NCBI RefSeq assembly: GCF_030506325.1
Contig: NZ_CP120683.1
Span: 3,671,001 to 3,735,000 of the forward strand
Reading direction: 5' to 3'
DNA from: Tunicatimonas pelagia
Lineage (GTDB): Bacteria > Bacteroidota > Bacteroidia > Cytophagales > Cyclobacteriaceae
Length of the DNA: 64,000 bases
Shown here: in pieces, positions 17,845 to 26,246 of the stretch
Layout of the letters: every line of letters starts with the position of its first letter
How positions within the stretch are numbered: the stretch's first letter is position 1
The notes under the pieces: model-generated
What the model saw: the letters and a program-made list of their open reading frames with translations, nothing else
Database searches by the model: none
What the model was told of the DNA's origin: nothing
Program-made: the position numbers and the translations under genes

Positions 17845-18510
17845 TTATTTCCTCGACTCCCGTACCGAATAATCAAAACGTCCGTTGCTCACATCAACTA
17901 GACCTAGCGAATCAGATGTAGCAGTGAACGAAAAAGTGCCAGCTACAATATAGCTAGCGTTAAATGTGGTTTCTTGATCTAGTAAAATACGACGCAGTAT
18001 CAGTTGCCCTGCCCCGAAAGTGGCCACGGTATCGTCAAAATTTCGGATTAGGTATCCGTAGTTATCTTGGCCATCTAATACGAACGCTTTTTGGGGGATT
18101 TCACTAATAGATTCAGCCGGGTCATCGCTCAATTGGCGATTATCAAGCGTAAAGCCCACATTAATGGATTCACCTCGCGAATCAGTGTTACTTGGCAACT
18201 CACCAGAAATTGTAAGGTGAATAGTGCTATCTTCTGACTGAAAGGTAATCCATAGACCATCATCATTGCTCGAAAAAGTACCACCTCCACCATCTGACCG
18301 CCATACATCATCGTTAATGAAGCACCCGGCTGACCTTTTACCTTCTTCTGAATAGACTGGCAATCGCGGATCGATGGGATCGGGGACAAAAGCTCGGCCA
18401 CAACCTGATAATGTTGCACTCAACAATGCGAAAAATAACCAGTAACCTACTACAGAGTGGCAAAAGAAAAGTGCGTTCGGCATAAATTCGCTATTGTTGC
18501 GAGTGGGCAT
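17845..18510 (-). CDS. lipoprotein, tandem paralogue A
   Basis: About 220 residues. A signal peptide ending LSGC is followed directly by a block FVPDPIDPRLPVYSEEGK that is shared almost word for word with its neighbour (FIPDPIDPRLPRYSEEGK), then AGCFINDDVWRS against AGCFINGKVWRA. The beta-rich remainder ends in a GTFSFTA / GRFDYSV strand pair, the signature end of DUF6252-like lipoproteins. The start is uncertain: the frame is open to 18543 and several ATG codons precede the signal (18513, 18510, 18483). The pair arose by tandem duplication and sits downstream of a small outer-membrane protein gene, with which it may form one envelope unit. Confidence 0.62.
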   Translation of the reverse strand: MPTRNNSEFMPNALFFCHSVVGYWLFFALLSATLSGCGRAFVPDPIDPRLPVYSEEGKRSAGCFINDDVWRSDGGGGTFSSNDDGLWITFQSEDSTIHLTISGELPSNTDSRGESINVGFTLDNRQLSDDPAESISEIPQKAFVLDGQDNYGYLIRNFDDTVATFGAGQLILRRILLDQETTFNASYIVAGTFSFTATSDSLGLVDVSNGRFDYSVRESRK

Positions 18511-18573
18511 CATTATGATGTATCCTTTCGTAAAGATAAGCAAAGTAAGAACGTGATTAACGCTTAATTGATT

Positions 18574-19170
18574 TCAGTCTTCAATAGCCCTGATCCGGTA
18601 ATCAAACCTTCCGTTTCTCACTTCAATGCCTTCGCAAGAGTCGGCAGCAATAGTAAAATAAAATGTTCCGGCTACGGTGTAATAACCTTCAGAATCAGGG
18701 TCGGGTTGGGCGTATCGTATCATCAATTTTCCTTCGCCTCGGCAATCAAAAAAACGGTTAGTATCACTTATTCCAGCCTTGCCGTAACTTTGTTTACCAT
18801 CTAGCATAATGGTTTGTTGGTGAAGCTCACTGGTGGATTGAAACTGCGTCTGACGGTTGTCGATCTCAAACTCGATATTGGTGCCAATATTGAAATTATC
18901 TACAAACAACCCATCTATTGAGATGGAGATGGCTGAATCGCTGAGAAATAAACGTAACTTTTGTTCATCATCATTGCTAGGTGGAATAAATGTGAAATCT
19001 CCGGCTACCCTTACTGCCCGCCAAACTTTTCCATTAATAAAGCATCCGGCCGCATCTTTTCCTTCCTCTGAGTAGCGAGGCAGACGGGGGTCAATAGGGT
19101 CGGGAATAAACTCGCCATCGCAACTGGTTAGCATCATTATTAGAAAAATGGCTATTCCAATAGTTCTCAT
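18574..19170 (-). CDS. lipoprotein, tandem paralogue B
   Basis: 198 residues with a lipoprotein signal (MRTIGIAIFLIMMLTSC, Cys17) and the same opening block as paralogue A (DPIDPRLPRYSEEGK, GCFINGKVW). Shared strands include LDGKQSYGKA against LDGQDNYGYL and GTFYFTIAADS...GRFDYRI against GTFSFTATSDS...GRFDYSV. Its ATG overlaps the stop of the preceding outer-membrane-protein gene by 4 nt (19167-19170), so the two are translationally coupled. The family is DUF6252-like; its role is unknown, and a surface lipoprotein partner of the barrel is a reasonable guess. Confidence 0.65.
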   Translation of the reverse strand: MRTIGIAIFLIMMLTSCDGEFIPDPIDPRLPRYSEEGKDAAGCFINGKVWRAVRVAGDFTFIPPSNDDEQKLRLFLSDSAISISIDGLFVDNFNIGTNIEFEIDNRQTQFQSTSELHQQTIMLDGKQSYGKAGISDTNRFFDCRGEGKLMIRYAQPDPDSEGYYTVAGTFYFTIAADSCEGIEVRNGRFDYRIRAIED

Positions 19171-19775
19171 AAGTACGAAAGCGAAGTGCGGAACCCAAAA
19201 TAAATGGTGCGGGTGCTCACATCACGAATAGTTCCCACAAAATCTCCGGTATCAGAAATGGATGGATATTTTACCAGCTTGCGTAAGCCATGAGTATATC
19301 CTGCGTGCAGCCCCCAACGCTGCTGAGAATGCCAGCGAACCTCAGCGCGTAGGCCGATGTCGCTACCACGGTAGTTCTCAATAACCCCAATATTATCTGA
19401 GCCTTGCCGATACCGTGCCCGAAACAATGCGCTTAACTCTACTCCGGCACCTACCGACCACTGTTCGCCAATTGAGTAATTCATGTTCGGATAAACAGTG
19501 AGATACGAAAGCCGATAGGCATGGCGAGTACCACCTATTTCTTGGGCGTAGCCCTTTCGGGTGAGATCTACCGATAGGCTGGGATAAAAAGGTGTGAGCT
19601 TGGGTGTAATCCAATCATAGTTTAACCCCATCTGATACCCTACCGTTGGTCGAGTATCACCTACAAGGTGCTGACTACGAATAGTGCTTATTGTAAGCCC
19701 GCCGTACATTGACATCTGAGCCGATGTGACCAGAGGAAAAAGTAGAAAAGCGAACACCCCAGCTAACAATCGCAT
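19167..19775 (-). CDS. small outer-membrane beta-barrel protein (PorT/OmpA-barrel-like)
   Basis: 203 residues from ATG 19775: signal peptide (MRLLAGVFAFLLFPLVTSAQ, cleaved near residue 20), then amphipathic strands of an 8-10-strand barrel (MSMYGGLTISTIRSQHLVG, TVGYQMGLNYDW, YSIGEQWSVGAGVELSALF), ending with aromatic YFGFRTSLSYL. The frame is open further upstream to 19946, but that extension overlaps the helicase gene and lacks signal character. It is the first gene of a three-gene operon with the two lipoproteins (4-nt overlap). The fold is inferred from strand pattern; there is no specific functional family. Confidence 0.65.
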   Translation of the reverse strand: MRLLAGVFAFLLFPLVTSAQMSMYGGLTISTIRSQHLVGDTRPTVGYQMGLNYDWITPKLTPFYPSLSVDLTRKGYAQEIGGTRHAYRLSYLTVYPNMNYSIGEQWSVGAGVELSALFRARYRQGSDNIGVIENYRGSDIGLRAEVRWHSQQRWGLHAGYTHGLRKLVKYPSISDTGDFVGTIRDVSTRTIYFGFRTSLSYL

Positions 19776-19866
19776 AATGAAGTCTTTTAACTCAAACAAA
19801 AGACACCAATTAGCAGGCAAAAGTTGGGACAGCTTGCCAAAAATTATAGATGATACACCTTGTTTA

Positions 19867-21576
19867 TTACGCCCAACCTTTTCCTTTACGGTGCTTCTTT
19901 TTCCTCTTCTCAAAGTTACCTTCCTGCTTGGTTTTGCGAGGGCCACCAGAGCTGGCCTTTTGCACTAAAGCTAGTTGTCCGGCAAAAGTAGCACCATCAA
20001 AGGCGGGCTCAATAACGGCTTCGTGCTGACGATCAATTTCAAACATAGTAAAGTTCTTCTCAATATCAATTTTACCGATGCGGATGGATGAATCGTTGGT
20101 GTGCTCGTTAATCAAGCCCATCAGCCGAGCGGGGTTCATTTTATGCTTGCTGCCGACATTGATATAAAATTTAGTAAAATCGGTTCGGCTACGACGCTCG
20201 CGTACTCGTTCGGTTTGCCTACTGCCTCGTTCACGATCCCGGCCACTTTTGCGCTCATCGGCTTTCACATTGAGATCAGGGGCGTTTTCGTAGTACGATA
20301 AAAATCGATTAAACTCTACCGACACAAAACGTTTGATCAGATCTTCCCGGCTCATCCAGTCGAGCTTTTTGTAAATGACTGGTAAGTAAGAATCAATCTG
20401 CTCGTCGTTCACTTCAATGTGTTCTATACGATCTACCAGATGAAAAAGCTGTTTCTCGCAAATTTCTCGCCCGGTTGGCACAGGCTTGCGCTCAAAGGAT
20501 ATCTTCGCTACTCGTTCAATCTGTTTTATCCGCCCAGTTTCTCTTCGGTGAACAATAGCGATTGATGTACCCGTTCTGCCCGCTCGTCCGGTTCGTCCGC
20601 TACGGTGGGTATACACTTCAATATCGTCGGGAAGATTATAATTGATGACATGGCTAAGATCGTTCACGTCTAAGCCCCGAGCCGCTACGTCAGTTGCTAC
20701 GAGCATATTCAATTGCTTCTTCCGAAAGCGCCCCATCACGTAGTCGCGCTGCGCTTGAGATAAATCACCGTGCAGGGCATCAGCGTTGTAGCCATCCGCT
20801 CCTAACTTGGCAGCTACATCTTTCGTTTCCTGACGTGTTCGGCAAAATACAATACCGTAAATTTCGGGGTAAAGGTCAGCAATGCGCTTAAGGGCAGCGT
20901 AGCGATCGCGTGCATTTACCATATAGTACACATGCTTTACCGTACTGGCTCCGGCGTTGCGAGAACCTACCGAAATCTCCGCCGGGTTATTGGTAAAACG
21001 TCCGGCAATAGACTTAGGCATGGTAGCAGAGAATAGTAAGGTTTGCCGCTCTTCGGGGGTTTGATCAACAATTGCCTCCAACTCTTCTTTAAATCCCATA
21101 GAAAGCATCTCATCGGCTTCATCGAGCACCAATCGCTCTACCGCGTCCAACTTCAGCACCCTGCGGCGAGTGAGGTCATGTACCCGGCCCGGTGTGCCTA
21201 CAACAATTTGCACTCCCCGTTTCAACTGGCGTATCTGCTGATCCATACTCGCTCCGCCGTACACAGCTGCTACTCTAACCTCTGGTAAGTGTTTCGCCAA
21301 GTCGTCTAGATCGCGGGTGATTTGTAAGCAAAGTTCGCGGGTAGGGCAAAGTACCAATGCCTGCACCTGCGAGGCGTCTTCGCTTACTAAGTGTAACAGT
21401 GGCAACCCGAAGGCGGCAGTTTTCCCGGTTCCAGTCTGGGCTAAAGCAACTAAATCGCGGTTTTCCGAGATGAGTACCGGAATGGCTTGTTGCTGGATAG
21501 GAGTTGGCTCAGTAAAGCCCAGTTCTTCTGTGGCTTGCAGTAACTCCGGGCGCAGCCCCATTTCTTGAAAAGTCAT
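19867..21576 (-). CDS. DEAD-box RNA helicase (DeaD/CsdA-like, with DbpA RNA-binding domain)
   Basis: 569 residues from ATG 21576 (MTFQEMGLRP). Helicase motifs in order: Q motif (FTEPTPIQQQAIP), AQTGTGKTA (Walker A, near 55-63), PTRELCLQ, GTPGRVHD, DEADEM (Walker B), SATMP, a FCRTRQ strand, ATDVAARGLD, and HRSGRTGRAGRTG. After a linker rich in Arg/Glu/Ser lies a DbpA/CsdA RNA-binding domain (FYINVGSKHKMNPARLMGLI), then a basic tail KRKKKHRKGKGWA. It unwinds structured RNA, probably in ribosome assembly and cold adaptation. A minus-strand TACCTTTG element (21693-21700) would give a leader of about 110 nt, as is common for cold-shock helicase genes. Confidence 0.93.
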   Translation of the reverse strand: MTFQEMGLRPELLQATEELGFTEPTPIQQQAIPVLISENRDLVALAQTGTGKTAAFGLPLLHLVSEDASQVQALVLCPTRELCLQITRDLDDLAKHLPEVRVAAVYGGASMDQQIRQLKRGVQIVVGTPGRVHDLTRRRVLKLDAVERLVLDEADEMLSMGFKEELEAIVDQTPEERQTLLFSATMPKSIAGRFTNNPAEISVGSRNAGASTVKHVYYMVNARDRYAALKRIADLYPEIYGIVFCRTRQETKDVAAKLGADGYNADALHGDLSQAQRDYVMGRFRKKQLNMLVATDVAARGLDVNDLSHVINYNLPDDIEVYTHRSGRTGRAGRTGTSIAIVHRRETGRIKQIERVAKISFERKPVPTGREICEKQLFHLVDRIEHIEVNDEQIDSYLPVIYKKLDWMSREDLIKRFVSVEFNRFLSYYENAPDLNVKADERKSGRDRERGSRQTERVRERRSRTDFTKFYINVGSKHKMNPARLMGLINEHTNDSSIRIGKIDIEKNFTMFEIDRQHEAVIEPAFDGATFAGQLALVQKASSGGPRKTKQEGNFEKRKKKHRKGKGWA

Positions 21577-21692
21577 ATTGATGTCAGTAAAGTTGAGCAA
21601 TCCACTGGGTTGCTCTAAGGAATGAAATGTAAAATAGCTTAGGCGAAGAGCTAGTAATCAGTGGGTTACCATCCGCAAGCCAGATATTATCA

Positions 21693-21700
21693 CAAAGGTA
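21693..21700 (-). promoter_or_regulatory. candidate -7 promoter element for the DEAD-box helicase
   Basis: On the minus strand TACCTTTG fits TAnnTTTG exactly. It lies about 117 nt upstream of the helicase ATG. No clear TTG -33 partner is seen. Confidence 0.4.
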
Positions 21701-21768
21701 CAACCATTGTTGGTAAAATTGCGACCTTTGAAGAATAATACTTAGCTCAATAAAGTTCCTTAGGTGGA

Positions 21769-21808
21769 GTAAGAGTATAGTAAGAGTATAGTAAGAGCGT
21801 AGTAAGAA
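21769..21808. repeat. 11-bp tandem repeat upstream of pabB
   Basis: GTAAGAGTATA is repeated at 21769-21779 and 21780-21790, then GTAAGAGCGTA at 21791-21801 and a partial GTAAGAACC. About 3.7 copies lie 45 nt upstream of the pabB ATG, in helical register (11 bp). Confidence 0.8.
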
Positions 21809-21850
21809 CCTGATTAATTATATTCTTACTTGCTGAGACCGTGCACCGAT

Positions 21851-22825
21851 ATGAAGATGATGAGGGCTATTCGTCAGATGAACTCGCTGGGTAAGCAGCG
21901 CATTCCGTTTTTGTTTATCATTGATTTTCTGAACGAGCGTACGCAGGTGTTACCTTTGTCAGAAGTCAATCCTCAGCAGTTGCTATTTGATGTACAGGGA
22001 GTGACGAATGCGCCACATCAAATCGTCCGGAATACTTCGGTAGAACTAGAGAAGTTTCCGGTAGACTTTGCTACCTACCGGGCTGCATTTGAGCGAGTGC
22101 AGTACTACATTCGGCGGGGAGATACCTATTTAGTCAATCTGAGTTTTGAGACCCCTGTTAGGCTAAATCTGTCACTAGAAGAAATATTTTACCGAAGCCG
22201 GGCCCGCTACAAACTCCTGTTTAATAACCAGTGGGTCGTATTTTCACCCGAAGCATTCTGCCGGATTGACGAAACCGGGAGGATTCGCACCTTCCCCATG
22301 AAGGGAACCATTGATGCTTCTCTACCGGACGCTCAAGACAGACTAGCCAACGATGCTAAAGAACAAGCCGAACATACCACTGTTGTTGATTTGCTACGGA
22401 ATGACCTCAGCCAGATTGCTACTAACGTTAGTGTACCGCGCTTTCAGTATTTAGAAAAAATTACGACCCACCAGCGGGCACTGTGGCAGATGAGCTCCGA
22501 AATTCGGGGACAACTACCGAGTAACTACGCGGAAAATATTGGTGACTTACTTTTTAAGATGCTACCGGCGGGATCGATTAGTGGCGCGCCCAAGCCGAAG
22601 ACTGTCTCTATTATCCGAGAGGTGGAAAATTATGAGCGGGGCTATTACACTGGAGTTTTTGGTCTGTTTGATGGTAAACAATTAAACTCGGGGGTGATGA
22701 TCCGATTTATTGAGAATAAGAACGGGCAATACGTATTTAAAAGCGGTGGTGGCATTACTTACTTTAGCGAGGCGGAGCGGGAGTATCAGGAATTAATAGA
22801 TAAAATCTATGTCCCGATTTATTGA
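21851..22825 (+). CDS. pabB: aminodeoxychorismate synthase component I (PabB-like)
   Basis: 324 residues of the chorismate-binding fold, which turns chorismate plus ammonia into 4-amino-4-deoxychorismate for folate synthesis. Motifs are YIRRGDTYLVNLSF, FPMKGTIDASLPDA (the PIKGT-type active-site lysine), EQAEHTTVVDLLRNDLS, GSISGAPKPKTVSII and YERGYYTGVFG. It is shorter than E. coli PabB (453) because the N-terminal portion is reduced, as in many Bacteroidota. I prefer ATG 21851; the frame also allows TTG at 21830. It overlaps pabC by 17 nt. The chain has no glutamine amidotransferase domain and no pabA is in the window. Confidence 0.88.
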   Translation: MKMMRAIRQMNSLGKQRIPFLFIIDFLNERTQVLPLSEVNPQQLLFDVQGVTNAPHQIVRNTSVELEKFPVDFATYRAAFERVQYYIRRGDTYLVNLSFETPVRLNLSLEEIFYRSRARYKLLFNNQWVVFSPEAFCRIDETGRIRTFPMKGTIDASLPDAQDRLANDAKEQAEHTTVVDLLRNDLSQIATNVSVPRFQYLEKITTHQRALWQMSSEIRGQLPSNYAENIGDLLFKMLPAGSISGAPKPKTVSIIREVENYERGYYTGVFGLFDGKQLNSGVMIRFIENKNGQYVFKSGGGITYFSEAEREYQELIDKIYVPIY

Positions 22826-23408
22826 AACCCTCTGTGTAAAGCAAGGTAAGATGCAGCACTTAGCCTATCACCAGCAACGCGTAAACCGCAGCCGGCAGGA
22901 AGTATTAGGAATAAATCAACCACTAGCATTAGATCAATTACTTCGAGTACCGAATGAATGGAAAACCGTGGCGCGGGTAAAATGTCGGATTGTGTATTCG
23001 GTCAATATTGAAGAAACTACTTTCTCGGAGTACGTCCCTCGAGCAATCCAATCATTGAGATTAGTCACCCATGATGTTATTCAGTACAACTATAAGTTTG
23101 AGGATCGTCGCCTCATCAATCACTTATTCGCCCAGCGACAGGGCTGTGATGATATTTTGATGGTGAAAAATGGATTAATTACAGATACATCCTACAGCAA
23201 TGTAGCGTTTTCTGATGGTACAGCATGGTTCACTCCTTACCGACCACTCTTGCCCGGCACCGCTCGCGCTCGCTTGCTTTATGAAGGTCGCTTACGAGAG
23301 ATGAAAATAACCCCAAATGATTTGCCTCAATTTGAAAGCTGTAGTTTAATTAATGCGATGCTACCGCTAGGTGAGAGTTTAGTAGCTATGAACAATATCG
23401 GTTGGTAA
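22809..23408 (+). CDS. pabC: aminodeoxychorismate lyase-like (class IV aminotransferase)
   Basis: A 199-residue PLP fold-type IV protein. It starts 17 nt inside pabB, which suggests coupling and supports the role of releasing pyruvate from aminodeoxychorismate to give p-aminobenzoate. The YNYKFEDRRLINHLF strand carries the expected PLP lysine (YKFEDR near residue 97), and DDILMVKNGLITDTSYSNVAF and PLLPGTARARLL match the class IV signature. It is shorter than typical PabC (about 270) because the N-terminal domain is compact, so branched-chain or D-amino-acid aminotransferase activity is not excluded by sequence alone. Confidence 0.82.
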   Translation: MSRFIETLCVKQGKMQHLAYHQQRVNRSRQEVLGINQPLALDQLLRVPNEWKTVARVKCRIVYSVNIEETTFSEYVPRAIQSLRLVTHDVIQYNYKFEDRRLINHLFAQRQGCDDILMVKNGLITDTSYSNVAFSDGTAWFTPYRPLLPGTARARLLYEGRLREMKITPNDLPQFESCSLINAMLPLGESLVAMNNIGW

Positions 23409-23457
23409 GCAAAGTCATGCTAAATTTTCCTGCCCTGTTCCACAACAGTATACTGGT

Positions 23458-23496
23458 TTTTATTCCCCCTCTTTCAAAGGAGGCTAGGGGATTTGC
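23458..23496. repeat. short GGGGGA/TCCCCC palindromic repeat
   Basis: ATTCCCCCTCTTTCAAAGGAGGCTAGGGGATTTG lies in the 128-nt gap after pabC. It can pair TCCCCC with AGGGGA around an inner CTTTCAAAGGAGG hairpin. The same family appears at 54375-54412 and 54513-54568. Confidence 0.55.
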
Positions 23497-23536
23497 TCTG
23501 TGATGTTACTTCAAATATGTAGCTTATGCTTTACCA

Positions 23537-23953
23537 CTAAATCACCTTAGAGAGCACAATAGAGGTGTTGGGTTCGCCAAACTCGGTAAGTTTGGCAATG
23601 ATATGCTCTAACTCCTGTAAACTAGCCGATCGTAGCTCAATATAGTAACCTTCCCGTCCGGTGACAGCGTAGCAAGCCTGTACTTCTTTTTGCTGCTTCA
23701 AGAAATGTACGAGCCGTTGGCTTTGGTTGGCGTAAATTCTTACCGTGACGAACGCTTGCAGGGCGTAGCCTAACTTTTCGTAGTCTAACACTACTCCGTA
23801 AGACCGGATAATTCCCGCTTCTTCCATTCTGCGAATTCGCTCGGCTATAGCAGGTGCGGTGAGACCTACGTCCTTACTAATTTCGGAGACCGGAATTCGG
23901 GCATTTTTCCGCAATCTTTCTAGAATCTTCTGATTAAGCTGATCAACACTCAT
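23537..23953 (-). CDS. Lrp/AsnC-family transcriptional regulator
   Basis: 138 residues: an AsnC-type winged helix-turn-helix (residues 5-55, LNQKILERLRKNARIPVSEISKDVGLTAPAIAERIRRMEE) followed by the RAM ligand-binding beta-alpha domain (residues 68-135, with VTGREGYYIELRSASLQELE). These regulators sense amino acids. It is transcribed away from hppD across 285 bp of very AT-rich DNA, an arrangement that makes the phenylalanine/tyrosine catabolic cluster its most likely target. It may also regulate itself. Confidence 0.88.
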   Translation of the reverse strand: MSVDQLNQKILERLRKNARIPVSEISKDVGLTAPAIAERIRRMEEAGIIRSYGVVLDYEKLGYALQAFVTVRIYANQSQRLVHFLKQQKEVQACYAVTGREGYYIELRSASLQELEHIIAKLTEFGEPNTSIVLSKVI

Positions 23954-24238
23954 TAAATAATGAGAAAAATGTATTAAAACTTATTTTATAAAGAGGTATA
24001 CAAATATAATTTATATTTTAAATATATATTGATTTATTTCTTAACTAAATTTACCATTAAAATACTGCAAAACATTGGCAACTATTTATCCGTCTGAAAA
24101 TATACTATAGAATAAATCATTAACAATTAAGCATTATGTGCCGATGTAGTTAATAATCTCCAAACTTTTGTCTTAAAAAGCTCTTTATTATTGACACATC
24201 AGCATTATTTTTTTTGAGTATTCCTAAATATACCACTT
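23954..24238. promoter_or_regulatory. divergent promoter region of Lrp-like regulator and hppD
   Basis: 285 bp of strongly AT-rich sequence containing A/T tracts at 24000-24070 and a TTGACA-like run at 24193. There is no exact TAnnTTTG box. An Lrp-like protein would be expected to bind here, but I cannot define its site. Confidence 0.4.
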
Positions 24239-25366
24239 ATGCAAACTCAAGAATTTTCTCAGGTAGCTGACCAACAGGATTTTCTACCGATCAATGGTAC
24301 TTTTTACATTGAGTTCTACGTAGGCAACGCTAAGCAAGCCGCGTTTTACTACCACTATACATTTGGCTACGATATTGTAGGATACCTAGGACCTGAAACC
24401 GGTCATCGCGATCGGGCGAGCTATCTGCTTCAGCAAAACAAAGTTCGCTTTATTCTGACTTCGCCTATCAAACCAGAAGGATTTGTTGCCGACCACGTGT
24501 ATCAGCACGGCGACGGAGTGCGGGATATTGCCCTTTGGGTAGAAGATGCTCGTGAAGCTTTTCAGGCTACTACGCAGCGGGGAGCAAAAGTAGTAGCTGA
24601 GCCTCAGGTGCATTCTGATGAGGAGGGAGAGATTGTAACTGCCTCAATCAAAACCTACGGAGATACTATTCACACTTTTGTGGAGAATAAGAATTACCAG
24701 GGCTTCTTTATGCCCGGATTTAAGAAAATTGAGAATCCACACTTGCAGAACCGTAGCGTGGGGCTGAAGTACGTAGACCATATCGTAGGCAATGTAGAAC
24801 TAGGCGATATGAACGCTTTCGTTGATTTCTACGCCGACGTGATGGGTTTCAAGCAACTGGTTTCCTTCGACGATAAAGACATTTCTACCAAGTACACCGC
24901 ACTGATGTCCAAAGTCATGTCCAACGGTAACGAACGTATCAAGTTCCCGATTAACGAGCCTGCTCCCGGCTTAAAGAAAAGTCAGATTGATGAGTACTTA
25001 GAGTTCTACGGCGGAGCAGGAGTGCAGCACATTGCCATTGCCACCGATAATATTATTCAAACGATTACCCAACTACGCGATAATGGCGTAGCGTTTCTGC
25101 ACGTGCCGGATAACTACTACGATGACCTAAAAGAACGGGTAGGCGATATCGATGAGCCGATAGAAGAACTGCGTAAGTTAGGCATTCTGGTTGATCGCGA
25201 CGATGAAGGCTATCTGCTACAAATCTTCACCAAACCAGTGCAAGATCGCCCCACCGTTTTCTACGAAATTATTGAACGCAAAGGTGCCCGATCCTTCGGA
25301 AAAGGCAACTTTAAAGCCCTGTTTGAGGCTATTGAACGAGAACAGGCTCTCAGAGGAAACCTCTGA
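24239..25366 (+). CDS. hppD: 4-hydroxyphenylpyruvate dioxygenase
   Basis: A 375-residue non-haem Fe(II) enzyme that turns 4-hydroxyphenylpyruvate into homogentisate, the second step of tyrosine breakdown. It has two vicinal-oxygen-chelate domains. The iron ligands are H181 (YVDHIVGNV), H264 (GVQHIAIAT) and E343 (FYEIIERKG). The length fits the bacterial/eukaryotic family. The last conserved motif ARSFGKGNFKALFEAIEREQ is intact. It is the first gene of the aromatic catabolic cluster and is followed 2 nt after its stop by the left arm of a 33-nt inverted repeat. Confidence 0.95.
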   Translation: MQTQEFSQVADQQDFLPINGTFYIEFYVGNAKQAAFYYHYTFGYDIVGYLGPETGHRDRASYLLQQNKVRFILTSPIKPEGFVADHVYQHGDGVRDIALWVEDAREAFQATTQRGAKVVAEPQVHSDEEGEIVTASIKTYGDTIHTFVENKNYQGFFMPGFKKIENPHLQNRSVGLKYVDHIVGNVELGDMNAFVDFYADVMGFKQLVSFDDKDISTKYTALMSKVMSNGNERIKFPINEPAPGLKKSQIDEYLEFYGGAGVQHIAIATDNIIQTITQLRDNGVAFLHVPDNYYDDLKERVGDIDEPIEELRKLGILVDRDDEGYLLQIFTKPVQDRPTVFYEIIERKGARSFGKGNFKALFEAIEREQALRGNL

Positions 25367-25367
25367 G

Positions 25368-25400
25368 CAATTAGCAATGTGCATTTAGCAATGAACAATT
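25368..25400 (+). repeat. 33-nt inverted repeat, left arm
   Basis: CAATTAGCAATGTGCATTTAGC followed by AATGAACAATT. It matches the reverse complement of 26247-26279 at 32 of 33 positions. It starts 2 nt after the hppD stop codon and is part of the CAATGAACAATTG dispersed family also present near 12606. Confidence 0.9.
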
Positions 25401-25407
25401 GACTTGT

Positions 25408-25773
25408 ATGAGTGGAGAAAAGGATGGTATTGATAATCCGGTGCGGGAGAAATCGTTTGCGTTTGCGATTAGAGTTGTGGGTTTGTATAAGTATTTGGTG
25501 AATGAGAAGAAGGAGTTTGTTTTATCCAAGCAGCTACTTAAGAGTGGGACGAGCATTGGGGCTAATGTGGAAGAAGGTATTGGTGGGATTTCCCGGAAAG
25601 ATTTTAGAGCTAAACTTTCTATCGCCTACAAAGAAGCTAGGGAAACTAAGTATTGGCTCAAGCTATTGCACGCAACTGATTACATCGATGAAAAAGCCTT
25701 TGATTCCATGATAGAAGACTGCGAAGAACTACTAAAAATACTCTATGTAATCGTTAAGAAAGCAGGTGAATGA
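25408..25773 (+). CDS. four-helix-bundle protein (S23 / 23S rRNA intervening-sequence family)
   Basis: 121 residues from ATG 25408. The helical sequence shows the S23 signatures: VREKSFAFAIRVVGLYKYL, LSKQLLKSGTSIGANVEEGIGG, SRKDFRAKLSIAYKEARETKYWLKLL and a final helix ending LKILYVIVKKA. Members are encoded in intervening sequences of 23S rRNA genes in some bacteria and are related to the diversity-generating-retroelement accessory protein Avd; they form homopentamers and bind nucleic acid. The protein function is unknown. Here the gene sits inside the aromatic degradation cluster and is bounded by 33-nt inverted repeats. The frame is open from 25399. Confidence 0.85.
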   Translation: MSGEKDGIDNPVREKSFAFAIRVVGLYKYLVNEKKEFVLSKQLLKSGTSIGANVEEGIGGISRKDFRAKLSIAYKEARETKYWLKLLHATDYIDEKAFDSMIEDCEELLKILYVIVKKAGE

Positions 25774-25786
25774 AGAGCAAGTAGTT

Positions 25787-26197
25787 ATGGGTAAAATAGT
25801 GTTAATAGTGATTTTACTTTTGCCTTCACCTCAATTGATTGCTCAAGTTCAAACTAAATGTGATTCTGTAGTAAACAACGAATATTTAGATTCTGAACCG
25901 CAATATGGAGAAGGACAACAAGATGTTATGAAGTTTGCTACCAAGAAGCTAACACCGATCTTGAGTGAGTCAATAAAGCAAAGCGGATCAATTCCTACAA
26001 GAATGATAGCAAAATTACTGATAAACCAAGATGGTAAAGTTGTGGATGTTGAATTTATCGACTTGAATGTAAAGCCAAAATATAAATCAAGAATAAAAGA
26101 TGAAATTCAACAGATGAAGTAGATGCCAGCTATGAAAAATAACCAACCGGTATGTGCTTCCTTTTTCTGGAACATTAGGTGCTTCAAATGGGGGTGA
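25787..26197 (+). pseudogene. secreted TonB C-terminal-domain protein interrupted by a stop codon
   Basis: From ATG 25787 there is a signal peptide (MGKIVLIVILLLPSPQLIAQ) and a domain that enters the TonB_C fold: RMIAKLLINQDGKVVDVEFI, then DEIQQMK and TAG (26120-26122). Immediately after the TAG the same frame continues MPAMKNNQPVCASFFWNIRC and FKWG up to TGA 26195-26197, which is the expected last strand of a TonB-like C-terminal domain (consensus xxMPxxKPxxxNGKPVxxxF). One base change (AAG to TAG) would account for the break. As it stands, a 111-residue truncated product could be made. It lies inside the inverted-repeat module after the S23 gene. Confidence 0.6.
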
Positions 26198-26246
26198 AAA
26201 TAGGTACTGTCAACAAATGGCTTTGACGTAAAACACAAAACAAAAT

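Noticed and set aside
19776-19946. N-terminal extension of the small barrel protein
   Set aside because: The extension overlaps the helicase gene and lacks a signal peptide; the ATG at 19775 begins a clear signal peptide.
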